DNA from: Ilyonectria destructans | Taxonomy: Eukaryota > Ascomycota > Sordariomycetes > Hypocreales > Nectriaceae | Direction: 5' to 3' | Assembly (NCBI GenBank): GCA_020740775.1 | Contig: JAHEWK010000003.1 | Coordinates: 2,728,001-2,792,000 of the forward strand | DNA: 64,000 nt | Part shown: positions 44,712 to 56,227 of the stretch, in pieces | Layout of the letters: the number at the start of each line of letters is the position of its first letter | Position numbering within the stretch: the first letter of the stretch is position 1 | Position numbers and translations under genes: made by a program | Notes under the pieces: model-generated | Seen by the model: the letters and a program-made list of their open reading frames with translations, nothing else | Databases searched by the model: none | What the model was told of the DNA's origin: nothing

Positions 44712-47700
44712 TGTGTCTTCGCCTGACAAAGGCAAACCGCGACAAATGCAATTCTTCGAGAGGTCAAGAAATTGGGACAGTAGGATGAGACGGTGGATAA
44801 AAGTGTCGCCGTCTTATGATGGAGGGTTATGGCTGTGCGGTGATGGGATTACGGGCCGAGGATGGCGTTCAAAGGTACTGGTGTTGGTCTTTCGAGGAGG
44901 GGGCGGAAGCTGTCAAGTACAGCAAGGCAATAGATAAAGTGGCTGTAAAAAGCGTCGAGAATGCCCTAGGGAAGGCAAAAAGATAGAGGGTGACTGAAGC
45001 TAGAGAGGAAAGATGGTGGGAAGCTTTGGGGAGGAGAGAGACGGAGGGTGGGAGGCCATATTTGAACCGCGGTAGTTGGAACAATGTAAGTGCAGTAGCG
45101 ATTCTGGAGTGGAGCTTTCCGGCTCTGCCAGGCCGGGGACACTCTGATAAGAGTATTGAGATAAGAAGTATGCATTGTTTGCGGAAGGAGGGCGGCGGCG
45201 ACAGCACGGCGGTATTCTATCTATGTACATAGTATGGCCATGGAGAACTAACATGCTGGGACCTGGACTGGGCGCAGCCAGACACGCGACACAGCTGAGC
45301 CGAGATGTGGCTGGACGAAAGCAGCTGGGAGTGTTGGTAGAGGGGAGAGAAGGGATCGGATGAACCGGGCGGACGCATTCACTAGATTCATTGATAACCC
45401 GAATTCCTACCAGGCTGAAAGAGGGGGAGGAAGAGGGGTGGGAGGAGGAGGAGGGGTTGTCGCAACATTTTTCGAGGCGGCTCCAGAGATCAGAAGGGAG
45501 CGAGACCGCTTAGGAGCATACCCTCCCCTCCTCCACACCTTGACTCACCTCAAACTCCGTGCGAACTGAAGAAGCCGAACTTTTGGAAGCTGACTTAATC
45601 GCATGCTGCAAGACGCCTCGTGATATGGATTTTTTTCTATATACCCTAGCGACATCCTTCGGAGCATCGCTAGCACGGGTGGTCGGAGTCGGTCAGACAG
45701 TCGGGCGAGGCCCTCGTCGGACTAGATCAACCAGGCTGTTCTTCCCACAGTTCCGCAAAACTACCCTTGACATTAGCCGCCTGTGGGAAGCAGGCAATGC
45801 AAGCGGCTCCCGGCCCCCGGCTTTTCGAGAGATGGCTCGCCAGACCTGCATGGGCTTGGTCTGGATTCTGCATGCAGCTACTCTGTTGAAAACGGTGAAA
45901 TATGATTGGTTGGCAACGGATGATAATGCTCGTGTTCAAGTGGCCTGTGCGCAGCTGGTTTGCCGATTCGAGGTGGGGCTCTGCGCTAGAATATGCTTGT
46001 ATCCAATATCAGCAAAGAGCGACGGGTTGTGATTGGCCAAGTGTGGCCGGCTAACAATCGCTACCCTGGATGAAAATTCGCCTGGACGCGCTAGCAACCG
46101 GAGCCGACAACGGGCTGCCCGCCTTATCCATCCTCATCTTCGGCATTCATCTCGTAACATCAACCTCGACAGTGTCCGCCTTACCCACCTTGGAAAGCTG
46201 ACCGCGACCGAAGCTTGGTGGTGCCATATGGGTTCGCTGTCCCCTGGCCTCGTGCGGCGCACAACAGCGACTCAGGAATCTGTAGTCTTGGCCTGCTCAG
46301 ATCGGCCCATGGCCAGCCCATCGCTTCTGCAGATGCAACAAGCACTGGGGACGAAATCACGTCACTGCCGCAGTCCCGTTAATTTGACCGGAAATCTGCT
46401 CCGCTGAGACATCAAATCGCCGTTACTAGCTTCCAATGATGAATGCGGCTCGGCAGAGTCAGAGGCATTCATTGGCTCTGTCTCAGATGCATGCGGGGCA
46501 CGCCCATGTCTTGGAGTCGCAGATGGTTACCTAGCAGAGACGTTTCCCTCCAATGCTACCACTCACAAGTCGCAACACCTAATTTCTGCACTTTTCTCTT
46601 GCTAACGCTACTGCCCGAAGACCGGAACCCAATGACATGAACTAGACCTGGTTGGGGTTGAGACCGCCGTTGCAACGTTAGCTAGGGGCTTAGCTGGTGG
46701 TTGTCTGTGCGCCCGCGCATATGCATAGTTTGCTGCCTTGCATTCTGGCCTGCTCCATCAACCTTCCGGATCCCTCCTTTGCTCCCCCTCCCTCCGTCCC
46801 TCCTCGTCCCACTGTGCTCTCCCCTCTCGCCCATCAAGACACCATTGAGAATCGGTTCCTTGATCGACTGCCGATCGCTTTGTACCGGAAAATTCGCACC
46901 GGCGGCATTACTGCCCCTCCTCTTCCGGATAGGTGGATTGGATGGAAACGTCGACGCTGGACCAAAGCAATTCTTATCGCCCGCTTATCTCGCAGTTCGC
47001 CTCGGCTTGGGTGTGACCCACCTGGCCCTCGACCTCCATGTTGTACTAGGGGTTTCATGGAACTTCGTCAAAGCCTGAGAGCTCGGCGCCAAGCAAGGTT
47101 CGTTTTCTCTACTCCTCTAGTCCTAGCTCTGAGCAGACACCGCCGGCATGCAAATCTCCGGCGACACCACCGGGCACCTGTGGGCATGTCGTCCTCCTTT
47201 GAGTCTGGTTGTCCTCGTGCCTCCAGAATGACCATGTCTGGCCCGCCATCCGCTCAGCTGGCCCCCGTCGTCATGCATCTACCGAAGTCCGCTAGCGGGG
47301 CTTGCACTAGTTCCCGCATTGGAGTTGACGGGGATCAGCCATAGGTTGTGGGGTCATTCAACGACACACCATCAGCGCGGCTGGGCATCAAGTCAGACCG
47401 TCGCATTTCTTTCTGCTTTTCTCATGGTGAGTCGGCTTCAGCCGATTTCGAAACTTGGCTCGCGAAAGATGGCAAACAAGCCAAGGTGCGATATAAACAC
47501 CTGAACTCCGATACTATTCGGGGTTGCTGTCTACATTTGCCTTCCAACATCACCTTTACAGCAGGCGACCGATGCTGCTCCGCTGAGCCGCACTGACTCG
47601 CGCTCGGAACGACAGTTCCATTTATGGTCCGGACACCAACTCCGCTCACCGCAACAGCCCCGGTATCCCCCTTACCTACATACCTCCAACGATGGCGCAT

Positions 47701-48901
47701 ACGCTACCATGCTCGCCAAATTAACCCACGGGATGCTCTGCCTTGAACACCACGACAAATCACTCGTGATTCGCGGGGTAACAGCCGTGGTTCATTGCCA
47801 ATCTCAGTGCTTCGGAACCCAAATATTTTTGAAGGCTTACGTGGGGCTCCAGCCAGCCCGCACCGTCCATCTCCTTCCTTAATTTTCGACGTCACCACTT
47901 TCAAAAACTGCCAGCTTCGCATTCTAGTTGGCAGTAGCGGATAGCCCGGGTGCGGGATGTTGAGATGCACAGATTACGACTTTGTGGTGTCTATTTGCGA
48001 GCCAATGAGAACCACGCCAGCTGCCCTCCGATGGAACGCTGGCTGCTATGTCATCAATAATTCTACAGGTTCCTAGTGATGCTAGAAAAGTTCTGGGCCT
48101 TAAATAACTCACCGTGCTCTCTAGCATATTCCCTGCTACCATTTCTCTGATATCTTGCCGCTTTTATCAATTGGACTTGCTGTTTCTTGTGTGACCAGCA
48201 GACACCACAGCTTTATCATGGTGTCCAATTCGACTCGACTGGATGTCTTCGGTAATTTGGAAACGCGCATGGCCTGGCCATCCCGGATTGATATCTTCTG
48301 TAAAGGGTAAAGTTGGAAAGTCAAGAACTCAACGGAAACCTTGCTATGTTGCCTGACTGATCCATGGCAGGTAGGGCTAAGGGGGTGGATGCATTGATAT
48401 GCAATAAATCTTGGTTGTGGACCAATTGTAACCCAACGTGTGCCCAGTTTGCATATGCGTTGGCGAAGTCAACCCACAATCAGTAGATCCGATTGCTGGA
48501 CCCTTTGACATAAGTCACCCGAGGCGCATCTTCAAGCCCGGCAACACCGGGGGTGACGTTCTAGTTCCTCACTTTGTTCCTTGCTGGCGTGTCGTCGGGG
48601 CTTGACATTGACATGTGTTTCCGACTCTTATCAAGCCAGCACCTCTGATTGCTTATTATTGGTTTGGCGCCGTAGATGACGTGTAATCAATGGACCAGGA
48701 TGCAAGTTATCCACTGAGCTGAAACGTGCTTGACTTGAGAGTACTGTATTGAGTCAACCGTAACGATGTCATTTTTCTACTGGGCCTAATGATATGGCTG
48801 CTGGCACCTAGGCACTGAAATTCTTAAGCTCATTACGCAATATTCGAGGTGCAACGTCCCGTCGGAACGTCCCGTCGGCACATCCCGTCTATACCAGACT
48901 C
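44712..48901. other. Long intergenic region, no gene recognised
   Basis: About 4.2 kb upstream of the MFS gene and downstream of the HIT gene. Several open frames of 60-215 codons occur on the plus strand (for example 45559-46032 and 46697-47344) but have low-complexity or arginine-rich composition and no domain. I do not support any of them as genes. Confidence 0.5.
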
Positions 48902-49630
48902 TCACTCAACCCCCATCTCTCTCAGAAGCGCCCTGTACCTCTCCGTCTCCTCCATCATCTCCTTCTCAGTCCTCGGGCGTCGATCCTCGTCATCCACCCT
49001 CGGCATGCTTCCTCCCGGCACAGGCCGCCGCCGCACCTCCTGATCCCATAGCGCGCCACCCACGTTGCCGTCCTCGCCCGCCATCTTAACGTACACGACG
49101 TCGGGCGTCCCCAGGTCGCCGGCTTGTCGCGGGATGACGTGCACGTGCACATGGGGCACCGTCTGGCCCGCCGCCGCGCCGTCCTGCACGGCCACGGAGA
49201 AGCTGCCGGCGTCCGGGTCCGGGGTGGGGAAGTACGCCCGGGCTAGGAGCCGCTGCATGAGCTGCACCGTCGTGAAGAGGTCCGCCATCTCCTCCGCGCT
49301 CAGGTCGGTGAGGCGGCGGTGCGGCGCGTGTGGGCAGACGAGGATGTGGCCGGGGATGAGGGGTTTGAGGTTGACGAGGGCAAATGAGTAGGGGGTTGAA
49401 AGGAAGACCTGTGGTTGTGTAAGCGATGTAGCTACAAAGGAGGTGATGATGAGTTCCAGATGCAGATGAGTGATGACAAAAGGACGCGTCGTGGGACAGT
49501 CTCCATGCCGTTTCACTCCTCTTGAGTGAACTTCATTGGATCCACCAACGCAAACCCAGCTACTCACTTGTTTCGTCACCTCAAATGGCCCAAACTTGAT
49601 GATCCTACCGCTCGCGCCGGTGGACGTCAT
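48902..49630 (-). CDS. hnt2: Fhit/Hnt2-like HIT-family dinucleoside polyphosphate hydrolase
   Basis: Predicted to split diadenosine tri- or tetraphosphate. Two exons: 49630-49568 and 49408-48902, separated by a 159-nt intron (GTGAGT to CCACAG, phase 0). The 189-residue product starts MTSTGASGRIIKFGPFEVTKQ and joins VFLSTPYSFALVNLKPLIPGH, as in Hnt2. The histidine triad HVHVHVIPRQ is intact, as is the substrate-binding VAVQDG and the preceding GQTVPH. A basic and acidic C-terminal extension ends in RYRALLREMGVE. An in-frame ATG upstream (about 49,696) would add 22 residues; the shorter start matches the family better. The reading frame happens to stay open through the intron. Confidence 0.9.
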   Translation of the reverse strand: MTSTGASGRIIKFGPFEVTKQVSSWVCVGGSNEVHSRGVKRHGDCPTTRPFVITHLHLELIITSFVATSLTQPQVFLSTPYSFALVNLKPLIPGHILVCPHAPHRRLTDLSAEEMADLFTTVQLMQRLLARAYFPTPDPDAGSFSVAVQDGAAAGQTVPHVHVHVIPRQAGDLGTPDVVYVKMAGEDGNVGGALWDQEVRRRPVPGGSMPRVDDEDRRPRTEKEMMEETERYRALLREMGVE

Positions 49631-50176
49631 GATGCCTTTCACGCTGCGACCCGCTGCGAAAGATGTTGTCGCTGTCCACACCCTCGACATGAACATGCTC
49701 CAATGGCGACACCAGCGACTCCTCAAACCTTCGGGTCTCTTGTGGCGGATTGGTAGGTTCAATTGGGCCAGAGTTCGTGAGGTGTTGATGCAGCTTGAGC
49801 GGATATGATGGAGCAGCGTGGTTCTGGGTGACGCTGATGTCATTTGCGTGTCGCGTCTACCCGAGTCAAGCTACGGCCCCACCCGAACGAGATGGTGGGC
49901 TTCCGTCACAACGGCATGATCTGATTGCGTATGTGGCATGGTTGGCGCATTTGCTCTAGGACGGATTGGATTTACTGATAACGTCTAGTGTATATATGAT
50001 TTATAATAATAAAATTGTTCCGTGTGGCTGAGAGGTTTATACAGAAAATGTGTACCAGCCCTCCCGTATGTGCATCCAATCACACGCCTAACGCTTGCCT
50101 CTGTCCGCCGTGAACTCCGATAGTTATTCCCACAACACAGGCCCTCTTCAATAGATATGTCTAAAACCGCAACCAT
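49631..50176. other. Intergenic region
   Basis: Upstream of the HIT gene and downstream of the second MFS gene. Contains an AT-rich patch near 49,990-50,010. No coding region seen. Confidence 0.55.
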
Positions 50177-52094
50177 TTACAAAAAGCGGATCTGGTCTTC
50201 GTCGTCGACGAGATCCGGTCCGGGATTTAGTGGCTCCCGCTCCTCCTCGGGCTCCTCTTCCCAATGAACTACAAAGTTGGTTAGCATGTCCACAAATAGC
50301 TATACAGAGATGAGCAACTTACCATGAGGCTTCAAGATGAAGCTAGACGTCAAGGCAACGCAAAATATGATTGTCAACAGCACAAAGATGGCCTGGGGGA
50401 AGAACCCGACCGTTGCAGCATACAGTCCGTTGAACAAGACGGGCCCAAGCACCCTGGCCAAGGCCTGAAGCATGCCAACGGCGCCAAGAAGTTGGCCAAC
50501 CCGTTGGGCTGGCACATGCTTGGTTACCATGGCCTGGCAGGTAGCACCGCCGAGCCCGCCGAGGGCTGTCACCATACCACATGCAAAAAAGACACGGTCC
50601 GACTTTGCCATTGCGTATCCAATAGATCCCAAGACGTCGGATATCAGAGCAACTCGGAGGATCCATACATCGAGGTTGTCCGCTCCTGTATGCTTTTCTG
50701 ATACTATCTCACCGGCCTTCCTCCGGCGTGCGGCCGGACGTGTGCGTCCATAGTAGTTGATGATGGGGAAAATGACCAAAAGCACCACCACCCGGACAAA
50801 CGACAACGCAGACACGAATTGTGAGGCCTCGAAATTACCCCAATCAAAAATGTATCCGCTGTACAGGACGATGACGGCGCCCGCAGCCATGGAGGATCCC
50901 AAGATGATGGTGTCGTTGATAGCTAGCGCCACCAAGTTGCGACGGAGGGCGGGAGACGTGCCTGGGCCCTTTGGCCAGAGGATCTTCAGGGGCTCGAATG
51001 GATTGATGGTCCGGATGGTAGTCAGCCAAGAAGTGCTCGTCACCTGGACTCGCATCTCCTGCTCCTTTTCCCACTTCTCTCGGGCTGCCAGCTGCCTCTG
51101 CTTGGAGAGCGATTCGGGGATAACAAAGCCGACGACCAACATGAAACAAACATGAAATACTATCACGGCGTAGAAGATGGAAACGAGGTTGCCCGTCCAC
51201 TTGGCGAAGTACCCGGCCAGGATAGGACCAAATGCCAGTCCGGAGAATAAGCATGCGTGCATGTAGCCCATATACACTGCTCGCTTCGAGGGCGGCGTAC
51301 AGTCGCTAGTGTACGATTGACTCATAATGCTCCCAGCTGTGAATGAACCGGTCATGCCGTCGAAAACGCTGCCGAGGAGCAACCAGCGATAGTTGATGGA
51401 ATTCGGAAATTGGACAGCCAAGACGGTGATGATCTCGGCGAGCACTCCACCAACCGATGACAGCGCCATAAGGCGGGTTCGGCCGTACCTGTCAGACAGG
51501 TGACCGATGCGCGGTGCCACAATAGCACTCAAGATCCCGGTGACAAGGTTCATGACGAGCATAAAGGTCGCCACATTCCTCTGGACCTCGGGGATCTTGC
51601 ATTGCGGGTTATCGCTTCCCAGCAACACGGGGTTGAAGTCGATATCCGGATTCTGGAGTTTCTTGTCGGCAAAGTATTGTTTACACACGAGATCGAGGAT
51701 ACTATTTTCAGCCTGGGTCAGCAACGCAAATGATGGTGCTCCGGGAGGAGCGCTGATTGGGAGTCCTCACAGATTTAGTCTCGGCACCATGACACCTCCA
51801 AAGGCAAGTGTGAAGATGGCAAAGGGGCCGAGCAGCCAGTAGACCTATATGCGGTCAGAACTGAGATGCGAATAGTGTTTCCACAACGGGCCATCGCACA
51901 GAAGGTCGGCGCCACCACGGCATGCCCTCAAAGTCTTTATAACCATCCCAAACGCCATCGGAGGCATCCTCGGCTTGAGCGCCTTGGGCGCCATGGCTCA
52001 ACAGGCTAGTCGTCTCCGAATCGTCCATGGTGGGGTTCGCTGTCGCAATCGCCGTTGATGTCGCAATACCGTCAGATCGTCTCGCTCTCGCCAT
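50177..52094 (-). CDS. Major facilitator transporter, SLC46/TetA-like
   Basis: Membrane permease of unknown substrate. Four exons: 52094-51900, 51844-51771, 51701-50323 and 50268-50177. Donors are GTGCGA, GTGAGG and GTAAGT; acceptors are TATAG, AATAG and TGTAG; introns are 55, 69 and 54 nt. The product is 579 residues. The N-terminal 60 residues are polar with an acidic SETTSLL stretch. Exon 2 carries most of helix 1 (VYWLLGPFAIFTLAFGGVMV). Then come PRLNLILDLVCKQYF across intron 2, a lumenal loop, and the MFS motif GHLSDRYGRTRLMAL. Exon 4 adds an acidic tail (HWEEEPEEEREPL). Without the splicing given here the first helix would be lost, so the intron calls are supported by topology. Confidence 0.88.
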
Positions 52095-53629
52095 GGTGAA
52101 GCGAATGCGCGCGCAACGTGTTCACGCGCGCAGGTGAGATGGGAGGAACAGTCTTTCGGATCAATCGAGGGGTTGAGGCGTGGAGGTGATGCAATCGCAA
52201 AGCGGTTCGGCCGTCGGTGGGCGGTATCGGCTCGGTTGGAAGCTATCGCATGGCACTCGGAATAGTTTGGACAGCTTGGATAGCTTTAGACAAGTTGCGA
52301 CCAGAATCGAGAGAGCATCAACGATGGGGGAACTGCGCAGCCATATCGCAGGACACGCGGGATGTCAGCTCGGACAGGGAGATACGAAACACAGCACGGG
52401 CGAGAAGGGAGGACCTGGATTAATAATGGACCCAAGCGAGCGGACGCCGACCCCAAGATACGTCGGAGTTCTGTCATGGTGGTGGAGTCGAGCTACCCAG
52501 ACTGAGCCAAGCCAACTGGCACGGCGGAGTTCACAACTCGGACTCCGGGACGGGTGGGCCCGAACCGAAGGCCAACAAGATAGTCAACACTTGCTGTGTT
52601 GGCTACATCAGCGCTGCCCACGATGAAGACGCCCACGATACAGGGATCCGTCAACATGGGTCAGCCAGTGACTGCTCTCCTTCGCGCCCGGGATCCAAGC
52701 ATCCCGCACCCCGAATAAGCAGTTGCGCCAGGGCCCCAGCCAACCGGGCTGTGAGGCCATTGCCAGCGAATAAATGGATGACGCGCTCAACTGCTCCGCC
52801 CGCACCAAGTCGGCGACTGTCATGCTGCTATGCCGCTACTGCACTGCAAAAGGAATCACTGATAAGGCCAGTTAGCATGACGAGATAATCCGAGAACATC
52901 AAGGTTGGGTGCTCCCGGCTACTGCGAGCAGTCGGTGTTCGGAAGCTTGGTCAGGCCGTAGCCGTCATTTCGCCGTGCAACTGCCGAGCCATGACGCCGA
53001 TGCTGCTAATTGCGCGCCATCAGTCGTTTGAGATTCGTCATAATGTTACATTTCCCCATGTTTGCGATAGCCAAATATGATGAAGCTTCCACAACCCAAT
53101 GTTATCGGACTCAGGTATTGACTTTGACTTACCACTTGGTTGGATGTAATGTGATGTGAGCATGATGAGAGTCGCTCAGACAAGCCACGGTGCGCATGCT
53201 GACGGCAGTACAGTGAGTAAGGCGCCAAAATATGACAAGATGATCTGAAACGAGAAAATAAGCTCCCGACTCTTATCCCCTTTCTTCAGCTTGTAACTTA
53301 ATCAGGGTGGAATTAACCGTCGATGATTGCCACTCCCCATGCTGGTGTACTGCATGCAACAGAGTTAGGTATGAGTTTAGAGCCCGAGATTAGAGGTGGA
53401 TCTCAACTGATCTCAACTGATTTCCTTATTTGGCAAGGCACAGTGGTCGCGCGCCGTCTCATCACTCAACCAATAAAACGCCACAAAATCATGACTCAGC
53501 AAATTCGTCTCAAGCTCTTCGTGACGCCTGCAGGCCCTTGCATATTTTCAGGAAGGCGTGTCGTGAAGCCTAGCACTGGCACGATCGCATCCAACGCCCC
53601 GACAGCGCGACCGCGAAACCACCGTCACG
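52095..53629. other. Divergent promoter region
   Basis: About 1.5 kb between the start of the MFS gene (-) and cef1 (+). No coding region or repeat of note; it should contain both promoters. Confidence 0.55.
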
Positions 53630-56036
53630 ATGCCCGTCGTCAAGGGAGGAGTCTGGACCAACATCGAGGATGAAATCCTCAAGGCCTCCGTCTCCAAGTA
53701 TGGCCTCAACCAATGGGCGCGCGTCTCGTCGCTGCTGGCTCGCAAGACCCCCAAGCAGTGCAAGGCGCGATGGAACGAATGGCTCGACCCCAGCATCAAG
53801 AAGATCGAATGGAGCAAGGACGAGGATGAGAAGCTTCTGCACCTTGCCAAGATTATGCCCACGCAGTGGCGCACCATCGCTCCTATTGTCGGCCGAACCG
53901 CGAACCAGTGCCTCGAGCGATACCAGAAGCTCCTCGACGAGGCTGAGGCGCGAGAATCCTCTGGTCTTGGCCTCACCGGCCCTGAGGGTGGAGAGACCCA
54001 GGCGCCGAGCGCTGACGATGTGAGGAGGTTACGCCCCGGCGAACTCGATCCAGACCCCGAGACCAAGCCAGCGCGACCCGACACGATCGATCTCGATGAG
54101 GACGAAAAGGAGATGCTGAGCGAGGCTCGTGCCCGTTTGGCGAATACACAGGGAAAAAAGGCGAAGCGAAAGGCTCGAGAGCGCCAGCAGGAGGAGTCGC
54201 GCCGTCTGGCTGCTCTGCAGAAGCGGAGAGAGCTCAAGACTGCCGGCATCAACGTGAAGGTCACGTCAAGGAAGAAGGGCGAGATGGACTACAACGCAGA
54301 CATTCCCTTCGAGAGAAAGGCATTGACTGGCTTCTACGACACCTCCGAAGAGTTGGTGCTGAACGAGCGTCAACGCGAGGCCTTCGACCCCCGCAAGCAG
54401 CAGCTCGCCGCCAACAAGCGCAAGGGCGATGAGGACGAGGAGAACAACCGAAAGCGAAGAAAGAACGAAAAGGACGGTGGCGCGTCTGAATCACACAAGG
54501 CAGCGCTGAAGGCTGGTCAGTTGCAGAAGATTCGAGAGGCTGAACAGAGCAGCAAACGACGCGGCTTAGTTCTGCCGGCGCCGCAGGTCAGCGAGGGAGA
54601 GCTGGAGGACATCGTCAAGATGGGTAAGATGGGCGAGGCCGCCAACATTCGAGCTCGAGAAAGCGAGAACGATGCCACCCGGGGACTCGTCAGTACATAC
54701 TCGACCCTCAACTCGAGTGCTCCTATCCGAACACCGAAAGCCCCCGAACAAGACGACCACATCGCCAACGAGATTCGAAACATTCGAGCCCTCAACGATA
54801 CTCAGTCGGCCTTGCTGGGAGGTGAAAATACTCCTCTTCACCAGGGAAGTGCCTCGACAGGCTTCGATGGCATTGCTCCCCGGAAGCAGACCATGGCAAC
54901 ACCCAACCCCATGGCCACCCCCTTTCGAGGAGCCAACGGCGTTGGTGCAACGCCCCATCAGCCCGGACAGACCCCGATGCGAACTCCCCGAGATACCTTT
55001 GCGCTGAACCAGGATGACGGCATGTCAATGGTTTCGGCTACCCCCCGAGATATGAAAATGCGAGATCTTGCGGTGCGGAATCAGCTGCGGTCGGGTCTTT
55101 CGTCGCTCCCCAAGCCCAAAGATACGGAATGGGAGTTTGATATTCCCGACGAGCAGAAGGAGGCGATGCAACTCGAGGATGTGGTTGAAGAGGATGCCGA
55201 GGAGCGTGATCGTCGGGATCGCGAGATACGAGAGGCTCAAGAAGCCCTAGAATTCCGACGGCGAACTCAAGTGATGCAGCGCAATCTGCCGCGACCAGTT
55301 GTTGTGGACCTGGCCGATTTATTAAAAAAGGCGAGCAAGTTGACCGACGCCGCCGAAGCCCTTATTGCCAAGGAGTCGGCGGCACTAATGGCCAACGACG
55401 CCATGAAGTACCCTCTCCCCGGTGCGCAAGTCAAGGGTGCGCCCAAGGTTCTACCCCAGCTCGACGACGATTCCCTTGCGGAAGCTCGCCTTTTGATCCT
55501 GTCGGAAACGAAGCCTCTGCCCAGGCTAGAGGATATCCAATCTGCCTTCGAGGCTCGGGCGAGCAGCTCATTGCTCCTCGGCCTCGGCTGCTATAATGAC
55601 GACGAGGAAGAGGAGGGTGTAGCCATGAAGGCTGCTTTCGGTGTAAGTCTATTTTGAAACACGCTCCAAAGTCCCGATCGCCAAAATACTAACTATCGAG
55701 TAGTCTGTTCAAGATTCCATCATGGCCTCTGCCGAACAAGGAGCCAAGCTAGAGAAGAAGTTGTCTCTGCACCTCGGCGGCTACCAGAAGCGACAGAAGA
55801 TGCTCAAGGACAAGATCGGCGGCGCCTCTGAGGCCCTCGAGAAGGCCCGTGTGGCGCTCAGCGGATTCAAGACGCTGGCCATTTCGGAAGACGTTGCCAT
55901 TGGACGACGCCTGGCCGCTTTGCGAGAGGAGGTGGGCTTCGTCAACCGACGCGAGAGAGAGGCGCAGGAGGAATACAGGAAGGCCAAGGAGGAGCTGGAT
56001 GCTCTGATGGCAGGCGGCGTGAATGGGTTTCATTAG
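53630..56036 (+). CDS. cef1: Cef1/Cdc5 pre-mRNA splicing factor
   Basis: Core component of the Prp19 (NineTeen) complex, acting in spliceosome activation in the nucleus. Two exons: 53630-55642 and 55704-56036, with a 61-nt intron (GTAAGT, CTAAC branch, GAGTAG), giving 781 residues. The N-terminus has two Myb repeats (about 3-55 and 56-105): [52 protein letters not shown] and [19 protein letters not shown]. Next comes the conserved Lys/Arg-rich region ([26 protein letters not shown]) and [19 protein letters not shown]. Thr-Pro motifs ([13 protein letters not shown]) are possible kinase sites. The C-terminal exon is a helical coiled-coil region ([19 protein letters not shown]) that binds Prp19. 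Domain order and length are normal. Confidence 0.95.
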
Positions 56037-56227
56037 AGGGACAAAATGGATGTACGATTAATTTGGCGCCAACAAAGCGTGGGGGGTTACTTGATATCAA
56101 TTGATCCTAACTATCCAGACTACCGAGGCTAACTTATGCTGTTCTGTATTTTGTTCCCTAAGCATTACTTATCTATTCATACTCTTCATTATAGCAGTTT
56201 GTGGTATCTGAGAAGGAAGTTGCTGAT

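Noticed and set aside
45559..47344. Frames of 157 and 215 codons in the gap between the MFS and HIT genes
   Set aside because: Low-complexity, arginine- and proline-rich translation with no recognised fold or splice structure.
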